From contig MKVL01000025.1 in the NCBI GenBank assembly GCA_001899205.1, positions 682,001-746,000 on the forward strand: DNA of 64,000 nucleotides, given 5' to 3'. This DNA is from Mesorhizobium sp. 65-26 (GTDB taxonomy: Bacteria; Pseudomonadota; Alphaproteobacteria; Rhizobiales; Rhizobiaceae). Both the position numbers and the translations under genes were made by a program. Below are positions 1 through 7,631 of this stretch, piece by piece (the first letter of the stretch is position 1; every line of letters begins with the position of its first letter). The notes beneath the pieces were generated by a model, which was given only the letters and a program-made list of their open reading frames with translations, did not search any database and was not told where the DNA came from.

Positions 1-238
1 GAAGCTGGCCTGTTTGGAGAAGAGCGGAGATTTCGCTCGCGGTGGCATCTACCGGTAGTGAAGTGGACTGAAATTCGGCAGTTCTAGCCACACGTAAACG
101 GACACCATTGTCAGCGAGCTTTACGTAGCAGTCGACGTTGGGCTGTCTTTGCCTAGATGAGGTCGGCCAGAGTCTTCCCAGTTGATCAAGCCACCAGTCA
201 AAAAAATTCCGGCCTAGCGCGTTAGATATCTTCACCAC
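1..238 (-). CDS. partial protein, possibly GspL/PilN-like (N-terminal part)
   Basis: An uninterrupted minus-strand frame of 79 codons runs off the left edge, so only the N-terminal part is present. GTG codons at 238 and 235 are the likely starts; GGAG lies about 10 bases ahead of the first, and an in-frame stop lies further upstream. The translation begins VVKISNALGRNFFDWWLDQL and continues with a hydrophilic segment ending in ATASEISALLQTGQL. A WW-containing amphipathic start followed by a basic stretch and an R-rich beta segment resembles the cytoplasmic N-terminus of GspL/PilN proteins of type II secretion or type IV pili. That match is by general pattern only. Nothing upstream on this strand looks like a gspK partner. 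The coding call is reasonable; the function is tentative. Confidence 0.4.
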   Translation of the reverse strand, partial: MVKISNALGRNFFDWWLDQLGRLWPTSSRQRQPNVDCYVKLADNGVRLRVARTAEFQSTSLPVDATASEISALLQTGQL

Positions 239-566
239 CGACTGCCGGCTCCGTTGATTCCCGGCGGAGCGTTCCGATTTAGGTTACAGTTTGATATGCG
301 AACCGGATATCAACAAGATCGTGGTGAGCCGATTGGTCACAACTTTGTTCCGCCTAACCCAGTGAGGTCCTTTGCTAGATAGTGCGGAGATAACAGCTGT
401 AAGCAAAACCCGTACTTGCAGTAATTTCAGTTGCTTCGTTCTCTACCAACAACTAGCCAGCGACGCACTGGAGGCTAGGGCGAAAATCGCGCTGGGGCTA
501 CAGCCCACGATCGATGTGATCTCCTCATGCAACTCGTTTTGTGAGAGCAAGCGCAGCATATTGAGA
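239..566. other. intergenic stretch without a supported gene
   Basis: I see no convincing gene in these 328 bases. A plus-strand open frame at 372-605 and short minus-strand frames exist, but none has a ribosome binding site, a recognisable motif or a composition that argues for translation. The stretch may hold the promoter of the partial minus-strand gene at the left edge and decayed sequence of the accessory patch. Confidence 0.4.
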
Positions 567-1019
567 CTAAGAATTGCCGTAGAGGTATCTTCTGAGCTTC
601 CATAAGCGACCAAGTACTTCATTCATGAGAAGTTTAGGAGGATCTTTCTTTTGACTGTTTTCGTATCTCCGTAGAGAGAACCCTCCTCCTTTGAATATTC
701 TTGATATTGTCATCTTTCTTGTGAGCGTGAATATTCCATCTATTGTATCAAATAATATTGGAATTTTCTCTGGCTCCGCACTCAATCCCTTGTATCGGTA
801 TCCTTTTATCCACAATTCCGAATTGGGTCTAATAATTGCAAATGAGGCTATTTTAATGTCTTGCAATTCGCGAATATCGGAAAAATCGTACCGATACCCA
901 TGCTCGCTACGACCAAAATAGGCGACGGGATTCGGATGTTTGGATAGACCCCAAGAAATTAATTCAGGCATTGCCCGATCTAAAAATTCTTTATTAACGG
1001 AATCTATCTTGCTTATCAT
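567..1019 (-). CDS. hypothetical protein, possible immunity protein of a polymorphic-toxin cassette
   Basis: A 150-residue protein beginning MISKIDSVNKEFLDRAMPEL. The frame is open further upstream to 1085, but that extension overlaps the preceding gene; the ATG at 1019 leaves a 16-base gap and is preferred. I recognise no family. The protein is mixed alpha/beta in character, rich in Arg and Lys at its C-terminus, with no signal peptide or membrane segment. The DNA is markedly AT-rich compared with the rest of the window, which suggests recent transfer. It is the last gene of a minus-strand trio: DUF7674-like protein, toxin-tail-like fragment, this gene. A small AT-rich gene directly behind a toxin-tail fragment is the usual layout of an immunity gene, and the role is inferred from that alone. 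Confidence 0.45.
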   Translation of the reverse strand: MISKIDSVNKEFLDRAMPELISWGLSKHPNPVAYFGRSEHGYRYDFSDIRELQDIKIASFAIIRPNSELWIKGYRYKGLSAEPEKIPILFDTIDGIFTLTRKMTISRIFKGGGFSLRRYENSQKKDPPKLLMNEVLGRLWKLRRYLYGNS

Positions 1020-1035
1020 GCTAGGAGTTCCGCGA

Positions 1036-1353
1036 CTATTGGGGATTGTGCGAATCGGAAGGTGTAGCGGAAGTGGCGCCGCCAAAGAGAGTCCCGCCTG
1101 CAGTTCCCGAAGCTGATTCTGGCGTCATCTTGTTAACCTCGAATTTGACTCCAGCGGATTTGGCCGCTTGTTGGTTTTGACTTAACCTGCTGAATGGGCC
1201 GAACTTCGACTCAATGAGCTTTGATCTTCCTGTGAAGAAGTTTTCGAAATTATGATCAAGAAGAGCTACTGCGGGCCTTCCAGTAGGGGTTAATCTTCCG
1301 GTGGGAACCTGGGCCTTGCCCTTGTCCCAATACCCCTTAGGCCGTGAACTCAT
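1036..1353 (-). CDS. short protein resembling a displaced C-terminal toxin module
   Basis: A 105-residue frame starting MSSRPKGYWDKGKAQVPTGR and ending in a low-complexity Gly/Ser/Thr/Pro tail. It has no clear ribosome binding site, signal peptide or membrane segment. The Pro/Gly-rich opening followed by a compact basic core (ALLDHNFENFFTGRSKLIES) looks like the end of a large secreted toxin that has lost its delivery domains, as happens when toxin tips are exchanged in Rhs or CDI-type loci. It lies between two small genes on the same strand, 31 and 16 bases away, consistent with a toxin-tip and immunity cassette. I cannot assign a nuclease or other fold. It may be a non-functional remnant. 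Confidence 0.4.
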   Translation of the reverse strand: MSSRPKGYWDKGKAQVPTGRLTPTGRPAVALLDHNFENFFTGRSKLIESKFGPFSRLSQNQQAAKSAGVKFEVNKMTPESASGTAGGTLFGGATSATPSDSHNPQ

Positions 1354-1384
1354 AAACGTGGGTCAGCGCAGTAGGAAGCGATTG

Positions 1385-1801
1385 TTAGCCGTCAGAGGAG
1401 AGTGCGTGGCGATCTCCATCCCAGAAGCGATTCAACTTGTCCCACCAGCGCTTGCTCTCCGGGCCTAGCCAGCGTTCTACGGTGACCGCCTTCCTGTCGC
1501 TTCCGCCTGACAAGTTTTGCAACGATTCGAGCAGGCCGACGGTTGCTGCTTTGCTGACGTATGCGTCACCATCGATATGCCAGCGCTCGACGACAGCAAA
1601 GATTGCGTCAAACCTCTCGGTCCTCTCGGCTTCCAAGCACTGCAAAACGTGCTCTGCTAGAGAACCTAGCGCCAGATAGAGCGGCGGGTCGGCTTCATCA
1701 CCCCATTCCGCGATGAAGTCGGCCCAGCGAGCATTAAAGGATGGGTCGGCCACCAAAAGCGGCTCAAACATCTTGTCGCGCGTGAGCCGTGAAGCCGCCA
1801 T
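1385..1801 (-). CDS. DUF7674-like protein, probable immunity protein
   Basis: A protein of 138 residues from the ATG at 1801, which has GAGG about eight bases upstream; an in-frame ATG at 1870 would add 23 residues. The arrangement FNARWADFIAEW, DPPLYLALGSLAEHVL, FDAIFAVVERW, ATVGLLESLQN and a closing LGPESKRWWDKLNRFWDGD is the pattern I associate with the DUF7674 family, small all-helical acidic proteins often found as immunity genes beside polymorphic toxins. It has no membrane segment. It heads a minus-strand trio with the toxin-tail-like fragment and the AT-rich hypothetical gene downstream. The family call is from memory of the motif order; the immunity role is inferred from family and neighbours. 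Confidence 0.5.
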   Translation of the reverse strand: MAASRLTRDKMFEPLLVADPSFNARWADFIAEWGDEADPPLYLALGSLAEHVLQCLEAERTERFDAIFAVVERWHIDGDAYVSKAATVGLLESLQNLSGGSDRKAVTVERWLGPESKRWWDKLNRFWDGDRHALSSDG

Positions 1802-1894
1802 GACACAATCCTCGCGTAGTCGATGCACATCTGCAACTGCGGGGGGTGCCAAGTGGTCCTTCCTCATCACGCTGGCTTCTGATTCAAGCTCAAC

Positions 1895-2237
1895 ATGAGC
1901 CGATACAATCTGACCGACTTCGAATGGCGCGTGATCGAGCCGCCATTACCCAATAAGCCGAGAGGCATACCGCGTGTCGACGATCGCCGCGTGTCGAGCG
2001 GCATCTTATGGGGGTTGCGGTCGGGGGCGCCCTGGCGCGACTGGATGCCCAGGGGCTCCCGATCCGGCTCGGCCTGACACCGGGTCAGGCCCACGACGGA
2101 CCAGCCGCATATACCTGCTCGATTGCCTCGATCCGCGCACCGTCGTTCTCACCGACAAGGCTTATGAAGCCGAGGGCATCCGCAACCTGATCCAAGGCCA
2201 AGCTCGCCTCAATGCGACTGTGGCTCCGAGCTTATGA
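1895..2237 (+). pseudogene. IS5-family transposase remnant
   Basis: The first frame from 1895 gives the IS5-type N-terminus MSRYNLTDFEWRVIEPPLPN, then DDRR and SGAPWRD. At about 2040 the sequence jumps to what is normally mid-protein (LDAQGLPIRLGLTPGQAHDG) in another frame, and from about 2105 to a third frame containing DPRTVVLTDKAYEAEGIRNL, which holds the second conserved Asp region. The usual segment between the WRD motif and the LDAQGLPIRL motif, carrying the first catalytic Asp, is missing. The element therefore has an internal deletion and at least one frameshift and cannot encode an active transposase. No terminal inverted repeats could be matched. It lies at the border between the AT-rich cassette and the core PBP gene. 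Confidence 0.8.
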
Positions 2238-2261
2238 GTCTGCGGCCTAGAGACGGATTCA

Positions 2262-2288
2262 GATTTCAGGTCGATTCGACCTGAAATC
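2262..2288. terminator. perfect palindrome, probable terminator or repeat element
   Basis: Two perfectly complementary 13-base arms, 2262-2274 (gatttcaggtcga) and 2276-2288, flank a single base. The palindrome lies ten bases beyond the stop of the minus-strand PBP gene and 25 bases beyond the IS remnant. Position fits transcription termination of the PBP gene, but there is no T-run, and arms this regular are also typical of dispersed palindromic repeats in rhizobia. Confidence 0.55.
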
Positions 2289-2297
2289 ATCCGGCTC

Positions 2298-4466
2298 TTA
2301 GAGAGCCGACAGGGTCTCGGGGGCCGGCGGGGCGGCAAGCACGGGGGCCGCCTGCAGAACCTTGGTCATTTCGCGCAAGGTCTGCGTGGTGCGGCCGGAA
2401 AGCACCGGCGGCCGTTCGGCGGCTGCCTCGGCTGCGGCCTGCTCGGCGCTCTTCTTCTGCGCCTCCTCGGCCTTGGCCGCGGTTTCCGCGTCGACGAACG
2501 GCTTGTCGATCCCCGGGATCGGCTTGAGGTCGATGTTCTGGTGCGCGTAAGCCATCAGGCGCTGCCAGACCATCGCCGGCAGCGAGCCGCCGGTCATGTT
2601 CTTGGTCGGGCTGAAGTCGTCATTGCCGAGCCAGACGGCGGCCGTGTAGTTGCCGGTGAAGCCGACGAACCAGGCATCGCGGTAGGATTGCGTCGTGCCG
2701 GTCTTGCCGGCCACGACGACATTCGGGATCTGGGCGCGGCGCGCCGTGCCGATCGCCGGCACCGCCGCCAGCATGGTGTTCATGGACCGCAGCGCCTGCT
2801 CGGAAAGCACGCGGTGCGGCGGCGGCGCGTCCTTGGTCCAGTCATAGACGACGTCGCCGGTACGGGTGACGAGCTGCGTGATCGCATGGCGCGTTCCGAC
2901 AAAACCATTCTGCGCGAAGACGCTGTAGCCTGTCGCCTGGTCCATGACGGTCATTAGCGACGTACCGAGAACCATGGTCTTGTGCGCCTCGAGCGGCGAT
3001 TCCACGCCCATGGCCTCCGCCATCGCCTTGATCGGCGCAATGCCGAGATAGTCCTTAGCGAGGCGTACCGGCACGGTGTTGATCGACTTGGCCATCGCCA
3101 CGAGCAGGGTGACGTTCCCGGCCGCGCCGCCGCTGTAGTTGTGCGGCGACCAGTTGCCCCAGCTCACCGCCCCGCCCGACACGACCGATTCCGGGGTGAA
3201 GCCGTGCTCCATGGCGGTGGCGTAGACGTAAGGCTTGAACGACGAGCCGGTCTGGCGCAATGCCTTGGTGGCGCGGTTGAACTGGCTGGCGCCGTAGTCG
3301 CGTCCGCCGACGATCGCTCGTACGGCGCCGTTGGTTTCGATGACGACGACGGCGCCCTCGGTGACGTTGTATTCCTTGCCGAACTGACGAAGGTGGAATT
3401 CGACCGACTCCTCCGCCGCCTTCTGGATGTTGGCGTCGAAGGTCGTATGCGCCACCAGCGAATGCTGGCCGGGCTTGGCGATCTTCTTCACCTCGTCGAA
3501 GGCCCAGTCGAGATAGTAGTCGGGGCTCTTGCGCTCGCCGCGGTCGACGACGTCGGCCGGATGCAGCCTGGCCTGCAGCACCTGGCCCTCGGTCATGAAA
3601 CCGGCATCGACGAGGTTGGAGAGCACCACATTGGCACGCGCGCGGGCGGCCGGCAGGTTGATGTGCGGGGCGTATTTCGTCGGCGCCTTGAACAGACCGG
3701 CGAGCATGGCCGCCTCGGCGAGGTTCAGGTCCTTGACGCTCTTGCCGAAATAGAAGTCCGCCGCCGCCTCGATGCCGAACGTGCCGCCGCCCATATAGGC
3801 ACGGTCGAGATAGAGCTGCAGGATCTCCTTCTTCGACAGATTGGCCTCCAGCCACACGGACAGGAAGGCCTCCTTGATCTTGCGCTCGAATGTCCGCTCG
3901 TTCGTGAGGAACAGATTCTTCGCCAGCTGCTGAGTGATGCTCGAGCCGCCCTGCACGACCGAATTCGCCCGCACGTTCTGGAATATGGCGCGCATCAGCC
4001 CGAGGAAATCGATGCCGTAGTGCTCGAAGAAGCGGCGGTCCTCCGTGGCGAGCACCGCCTTGATGACATGATCCGGCATTTCGTCGACGGGCACGGAATC
4101 GCGCTGGATGATGCCGCGCTGTCCGATCTCGTTGCCGTAGCGATCGAGGAATGTGACGGCGAAGTCGCCCTGGGCGCGCCAGTCGCCCGCTGTGTCCTGG
4201 AACGCCGGCATGGCCAGCGCCAGCATGAGCACGCTGCCGCCGGCGCCAAGCGTGAAGCCTTCGCTCAGCAGCTCGATGATGCCGCGCCGCCAGCCCTTGA
4301 CCCGGAAGCGGCGGAAAAAGATCGTCGCCGACTCCCAGAACTGGCCCGCCTTGAAGCCGATCTCGTAAAGGGTCGAATCAATCCACGCATCGAGCGCCAG
4401 CAGCCGGGCGGCGATCGGACCTCTTCTCTTGCGCGGTGCAGGACTGGACATGCGTAACCCGGCCAT
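2298..4466 (-). CDS. PBP1A-family bifunctional penicillin-binding protein
   Basis: A 722-residue class A penicillin-binding protein that polymerises lipid II into glycan strands and cross-links them in the periplasm. A cytoplasmic basic N-terminus precedes one membrane anchor (around residues 80-100). The glycosyltransferase domain follows, with EDRRFFEHYGIDF from residue 142 (catalytic Glu), GGSSITQQLAKNL and the RKIKEAFLS helix. The transpeptidase domain has the SxxK nucleophile in GSSFKP (Ser about 408), an SIN motif in AKSINTVPVRL and KTGT at residue 588. The C-terminal tail is Ala/Glu-rich and low complexity. Start could be the ATG at 4466 or the one five codons later. It is monocistronic and borders the accessory patch; all catalytic motifs are intact. 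Confidence 0.93.
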   Translation of the reverse strand: MAGLRMSSPAPRKRRGPIAARLLALDAWIDSTLYEIGFKAGQFWESATIFFRRFRVKGWRRGIIELLSEGFTLGAGGSVLMLALAMPAFQDTAGDWRAQGDFAVTFLDRYGNEIGQRGIIQRDSVPVDEMPDHVIKAVLATEDRRFFEHYGIDFLGLMRAIFQNVRANSVVQGGSSITQQLAKNLFLTNERTFERKIKEAFLSVWLEANLSKKEILQLYLDRAYMGGGTFGIEAAADFYFGKSVKDLNLAEAAMLAGLFKAPTKYAPHINLPAARARANVVLSNLVDAGFMTEGQVLQARLHPADVVDRGERKSPDYYLDWAFDEVKKIAKPGQHSLVAHTTFDANIQKAAEESVEFHLRQFGKEYNVTEGAVVVIETNGAVRAIVGGRDYGASQFNRATKALRQTGSSFKPYVYATAMEHGFTPESVVSGGAVSWGNWSPHNYSGGAAGNVTLLVAMAKSINTVPVRLAKDYLGIAPIKAMAEAMGVESPLEAHKTMVLGTSLMTVMDQATGYSVFAQNGFVGTRHAITQLVTRTGDVVYDWTKDAPPPHRVLSEQALRSMNTMLAAVPAIGTARRAQIPNVVVAGKTGTTQSYRDAWFVGFTGNYTAAVWLGNDDFSPTKNMTGGSLPAMVWQRLMAYAHQNIDLKPIPGIDKPFVDAETAAKAEEAQKKSAEQAAAEAAAERPPVLSGRTTQTLREMTKVLQAAPVLAAPPAPETLSAL

Positions 4467-4673
4467 GGCCGCGCCGCGAAGCTGACAGCCGCAGGTTGAC
4501 GACTTCAGGGCGGCGCATCCCGAGGACTATTCCTCCATTTTCTCGATGCTCACAAGAGCAGCAGGGCAACGCATGTCGATTTGTGAAGCGGGTGGGTGTG
4601 GAAGGGCGGTGGCGCGGACCAGGGTTTTGTCCCGCGCGGGTATGGCCCTCGCGGGTTTCGGCGACAGCCTTTG

Positions 4674-5915
4674 TCAGAACCGGCTGGCGGCAAAGGGCGC
4701 GAGCGCCTTGTCGGATTTGCCGGTCAGCAGGTCCGAAACATGGCGAGCCGTGATCGCGGCGAGGGTGAGGCCGAGATGGCCATGGCCAAAGGCGTAGACG
4801 ACCTTGGCGCTATCGCGTGCCCGACCGATCACCGGCTTTGAATCCGGCAGCGATGGCCGGAATCCCAGCCATTGCGAGGATGGACGGCCGAAGTCCGGAA
4901 AGAATTGGCGTACCCCGCGATCGAGCAGCGCCAGCCGGCGAGGGTTTGCGGGGGCCTTCAATCCACCGAGTTCGACGGTTCCGGCAACTCGGAGCCGGCC
5001 CGCCATGGGCGTCATGTAGAAGCCGAGATCAACAGGGCAGACGGGGCGCGTGAGCAAGGGGACGTCGGTGGGAAATTCCAGATGATAGCCGCGCTCGGTC
5101 TCGAGCGGGATCCTGTCGCCGGCCTGAGCGGCGAGGGGCCGCGAAAACGCGCCGGCCGCGATCACCGCCTTGCTCGACGTGACGCCGAAGTCCGGACCGC
5201 TCAGCCTGACCCCACTGCCATCGATCTCAAGCCCGGTAACCCGCGCCCGCTGGAAGGTGACGCCGCGCGCACTGGCAGCGTCGAACAAACGGCGCATCAG
5301 CACGGACGGGTCGGTGACGTTCAAGGAGTCCGGAAAGTACAGGCCGCCCCCGCTGACCGGAGGCAACCTGGGTTCCAGCGCCGCGACCGCCGCCGGATCG
5401 AGTATCTGCTGGTGGACGCCGAACTCGGCGCGAAGCTGGCGGCTTGGCGCGGATGCCGCAACGTCTCCGCTTTGGCGAAACAGATAAAGGCAGCCGTTGC
5501 GCCGCAGCAGATCCGTCGCGCCGGCTTCCGCGGCCATATCCTGCCAGGCGGGCAGGGCGTCGCCGAGCAGGCCGGCAAGTGCCGCTGCATTGGCCCTTGT
5601 TGCGCCCGGCAGCGATTGCCTGGCGAAACGGGCGAGCCATGGCGCAAGCTGGAAGAGTGCCGGCCATCGCAAGGCGAACGGACTGTCCGGATCGAGCAGG
5701 AGTTTCGGCAGCGCGCGCAGCACGGCCGGAGTCCCCACCGGCACGCAGGCATATTCCGCCAGCGTCCCGGCATTGCCGAAAGAGGCGCCGGAGCCTGGCT
5801 CGTTGGGGTCGATGAGCATCACCTCGCGGCCTTCGCCGGCAAGACGCAGCGCCGTCGCGAGGCCGACCACGCCCGCTCCCACAATGGCGATTTCGACGCT
5901 GGCGGAGGCTGTCAT
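4674..5915 (-). CDS. D-amino-acid dehydrogenase-like FAD-dependent oxidoreductase
   Basis: A 413-residue flavoprotein of the DAO/DadA family, expected to oxidise a D-amino acid or secondary amine to the imine or keto acid, passing electrons to the respiratory chain. The dinucleotide-binding motif VEIAIVGAGVVGLATALRLA is at the very N-terminus, followed by the FAD ribose-binding Asp in VMLIDPNEPGSGAS and the ASFGNAGTLAEY stretch typical of DadA-type enzymes. The C-terminal GHGHLGLTLAAITARHVSDL closes the FAD site. The frame is open far upstream, but the ATG at 5915 is preceded by AAGGGGAC and begins exactly at the Rossmann strand. It lies 23 bases behind the MocR-type regulator and is probably co-transcribed with it. 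Exact substrate unknown; an opine or N-alkyl amino acid oxidase is possible. Confidence 0.85.
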   Translation of the reverse strand: MTASASVEIAIVGAGVVGLATALRLAGEGREVMLIDPNEPGSGASFGNAGTLAEYACVPVGTPAVLRALPKLLLDPDSPFALRWPALFQLAPWLARFARQSLPGATRANAAALAGLLGDALPAWQDMAAEAGATDLLRRNGCLYLFRQSGDVAASAPSRQLRAEFGVHQQILDPAAVAALEPRLPPVSGGGLYFPDSLNVTDPSVLMRRLFDAASARGVTFQRARVTGLEIDGSGVRLSGPDFGVTSSKAVIAAGAFSRPLAAQAGDRIPLETERGYHLEFPTDVPLLTRPVCPVDLGFYMTPMAGRLRVAGTVELGGLKAPANPRRLALLDRGVRQFFPDFGRPSSQWLGFRPSLPDSKPVIGRARDSAKVVYAFGHGHLGLTLAAITARHVSDLLTGKSDKALAPFAASRF

Positions 5916-5938
5916 GATGTCCCCTTCGGGCTGGCGTT

Positions 5939-7363
5939 TCAGACGAAGCCCGGCAGTTGCAGATGGCCCGCCGACAGCAGTTCCGCCATGATCGTCAGCG
6001 CGGTTCGGAGGTCTTCCTGCGAGCGTGCGGCGCCGACATTGATGCGAACGCCGTGCTGGACCGGTTCGCGCCCGACGGCGAAGGCGTCGCCAGGCAGCAC
6101 GGCAACGCCTCGCTCCAGGCAGGTGCGGGCAAAGCCCGCGCCGCGCCAGGGTTCGGGCAGGCGCAACCAGGCATGGGTTGCGATGGGTTGGCTCTGCACG
6201 TCGTAGCGACCGAGTATCTCGCTCAATATTGCCTGGCGCTGGCGCAATTCCTGCTTCTGGATTTCGATGATGCGCGCCGCCGAGCCGTCCTCGATCAGCC
6301 GCGCGCCGATGAGCGCGGTCAGCGGGCTGATGCTCCAGCAGTTGATGCGCAGCGCGGCGGCCACCTGGCCGGCGATGGCGCGCGGCGCGATGACGAAGCC
6401 TAGCCGCAAGCCGGGCGCCAGGCATTTCGAAAGCGCGCCGATATGCACCGTGAGTTCCGGCTCCAGGCTGGCGAAGGAGGGCAGGTCATCATCCGACAGG
6501 GGTCGATAGACGTCGTCCTCGATGATCAGCACGTTGTGGCGCCGCGCGACGGCGGCAAGTTGTTGCCGCCGTTCCTCGCTCAACGTCACGGTCGTGGGAT
6601 TGTGCAGCGTCGGCACCAGGAAGACCGCGCGCGGGCGAAGCTGGGCGCAGGCGGCCTCGAAAGCGTCGGGACGCATGCCGCCACGATCCATGGCGACGCC
6701 TCTCAGGTCCAGCCCATGCACGCGGCACAGCGCATTGATGCCCTGGTAGGTCACTTCGTCGGCAAGCACCACTTCGCCCTGCCTTGTCACGGCGCCGAGC
6801 ACGCAGTCGAGACCGTGCTGGGCGCCCGCCGCCAGCACAACACGGCCCGGGTCGCCTTCGCCGACGACGGATTTGAGCCAATCCGCTATCGCCGCGCGCG
6901 CCCAGAGCGGACCTTCCGGCGGATGGTAATCCTGCAGCGCCGCATAGTGCTTGTCCCTCGGCAGGCGCGGCAGCAGCGCCGAGACCGCATCGAGATAGGC
7001 CGACGTGGCCGGTCTGTTGACCGAAAGATCGATGATGCCGCTCTGGTCGCTGGGCGCGGACACGAAGCCGGGTCGCTCCGCTTCGTCGCGCGCGGCAACC
7101 GTCGTGCCGCGTCCCGGCCGGGCCTCCAGCAGGCCGCGTTCCTGCAGCGTCGAGAGTGCGCGGGTGACGGTGGTGACGTTGATACCGAGCGCGCGCGCGA
7201 TCTCGCGCTGCGGTGGCAGCCTGTCGCCCACTGCCAGAGTTCCGGCGGCTATGCGTTCGGCGATCGCGTCGGCAAGACGGCGATAGACCGGGCTTTCATC
7301 CTCGACGAGGCGGAGATCCTCAAGCATGCGGGGGTTCGACTGCGGCTGACACTTCTGGCGCAT
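5939..7363 (-). CDS. MocR-type (GntR/aminotransferase) transcriptional regulator
   Basis: A 474-residue fusion of a winged-helix GntR DNA-binding domain with an aminotransferase-like fold that binds pyridoxal phosphate as effector sensor. The N-terminal part shows SPVYRRLADAIAERI, GDRLPPQREIARALGINVTT and the recognition helix region VTRALSTLQERGLLEARPGRG. The fold type I domain contains LVPTLHNPTTVTLSEERRQQ and, further on, the PLP lysine region HIGALSKCLAPGLRLGF. Start may be the ATG at 7363 or the one 12 codons later. It is divergent from the first polyamine-class ABC operon and immediately ahead of the flavoprotein gene. MocR proteins usually control adjacent genes, so it is the likely regulator of both. 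Repeated TTGTGTGA and TACAAG elements in the intergenic region are candidate operators. Confidence 0.88.
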   Translation of the reverse strand: MRQKCQPQSNPRMLEDLRLVEDESPVYRRLADAIAERIAAGTLAVGDRLPPQREIARALGINVTTVTRALSTLQERGLLEARPGRGTTVAARDEAERPGFVSAPSDQSGIIDLSVNRPATSAYLDAVSALLPRLPRDKHYAALQDYHPPEGPLWARAAIADWLKSVVGEGDPGRVVLAAGAQHGLDCVLGAVTRQGEVVLADEVTYQGINALCRVHGLDLRGVAMDRGGMRPDAFEAACAQLRPRAVFLVPTLHNPTTVTLSEERRQQLAAVARRHNVLIIEDDVYRPLSDDDLPSFASLEPELTVHIGALSKCLAPGLRLGFVIAPRAIAGQVAAALRINCWSISPLTALIGARLIEDGSAARIIEIQKQELRQRQAILSEILGRYDVQSQPIATHAWLRLPEPWRGAGFARTCLERGVAVLPGDAFAVGREPVQHGVRINVGAARSQEDLRTALTIMAELLSAGHLQLPGFV

Positions 7364-7384
7364 CTAGCATAAGACAATCATCCG

Positions 7385-7522
7385 TACAATAGAGCTTGTG
7401 TGATGCCATTGTCGGGGAGGGCAATCCAAAATTATCACACAACTATCGAGAAATCGGCTTGACGAGGAAAGTTGTCCGCATTTATGGTCCGCTACAAGCT
7501 GATTGTGTGACCATACAAGTTG
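7385..7522. promoter_or_regulatory. repeated elements between the MocR gene and the ABC operon, candidate operators
   Basis: The octamer TTGTGTGA occurs directly at 7396-7403 and 7503-7510 and inverted at 7435-7442. A second element, TACAAG(C/T)TG, occurs at 7493-7501 and 7514-7522, exactly 21 bases apart, about two helical turns. A related TACAAT at 7385-7390 precedes the first octamer. MocR-family regulators such as TauR and PdxR are known to bind spaced direct repeats, so these are plausible sites for the adjacent regulator. The repeats are seen directly; the binding assignment is inference. Confidence 0.5.
7459..7487 (+). promoter_or_regulatory. putative sigma-70 promoter of the first ABC operon
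   Basis: TTGACG at 7459-7464 is followed by 17 bases and TTATGG at 7482-7487. This lies about 145 bases ahead of the ATPase gene start, and the paired TACAAG elements begin just downstream, where a regulator would overlap the transcription start. Only the -35 match is strong. Confidence 0.35.
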
Positions 7523-7631
7523 GGTCAACCGCCCGGCGGCGGGATGGGTCCAAGCGAGACCGAGCCATGCATAGCAAGCCGCATTTCGATTCGACCTGCC
7601 GCGCCCGTGGCCATTCCAGGGATGCCGGACA

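Noticed and set aside
372..605. Plus-strand frame of 77 codons in the left accessory region
   Set aside because: No ribosome binding site, no recognisable motif, and it overlaps the end of a better-supported minus-strand gene.
2982..4457. Long plus-strand open frame opposite the PBP gene (491 codons)
   Set aside because: It is antisense to a gene with all class A PBP motifs; its translation is rich in Arg, His and Gly without recognisable motifs, as expected for a GC-rich shadow.
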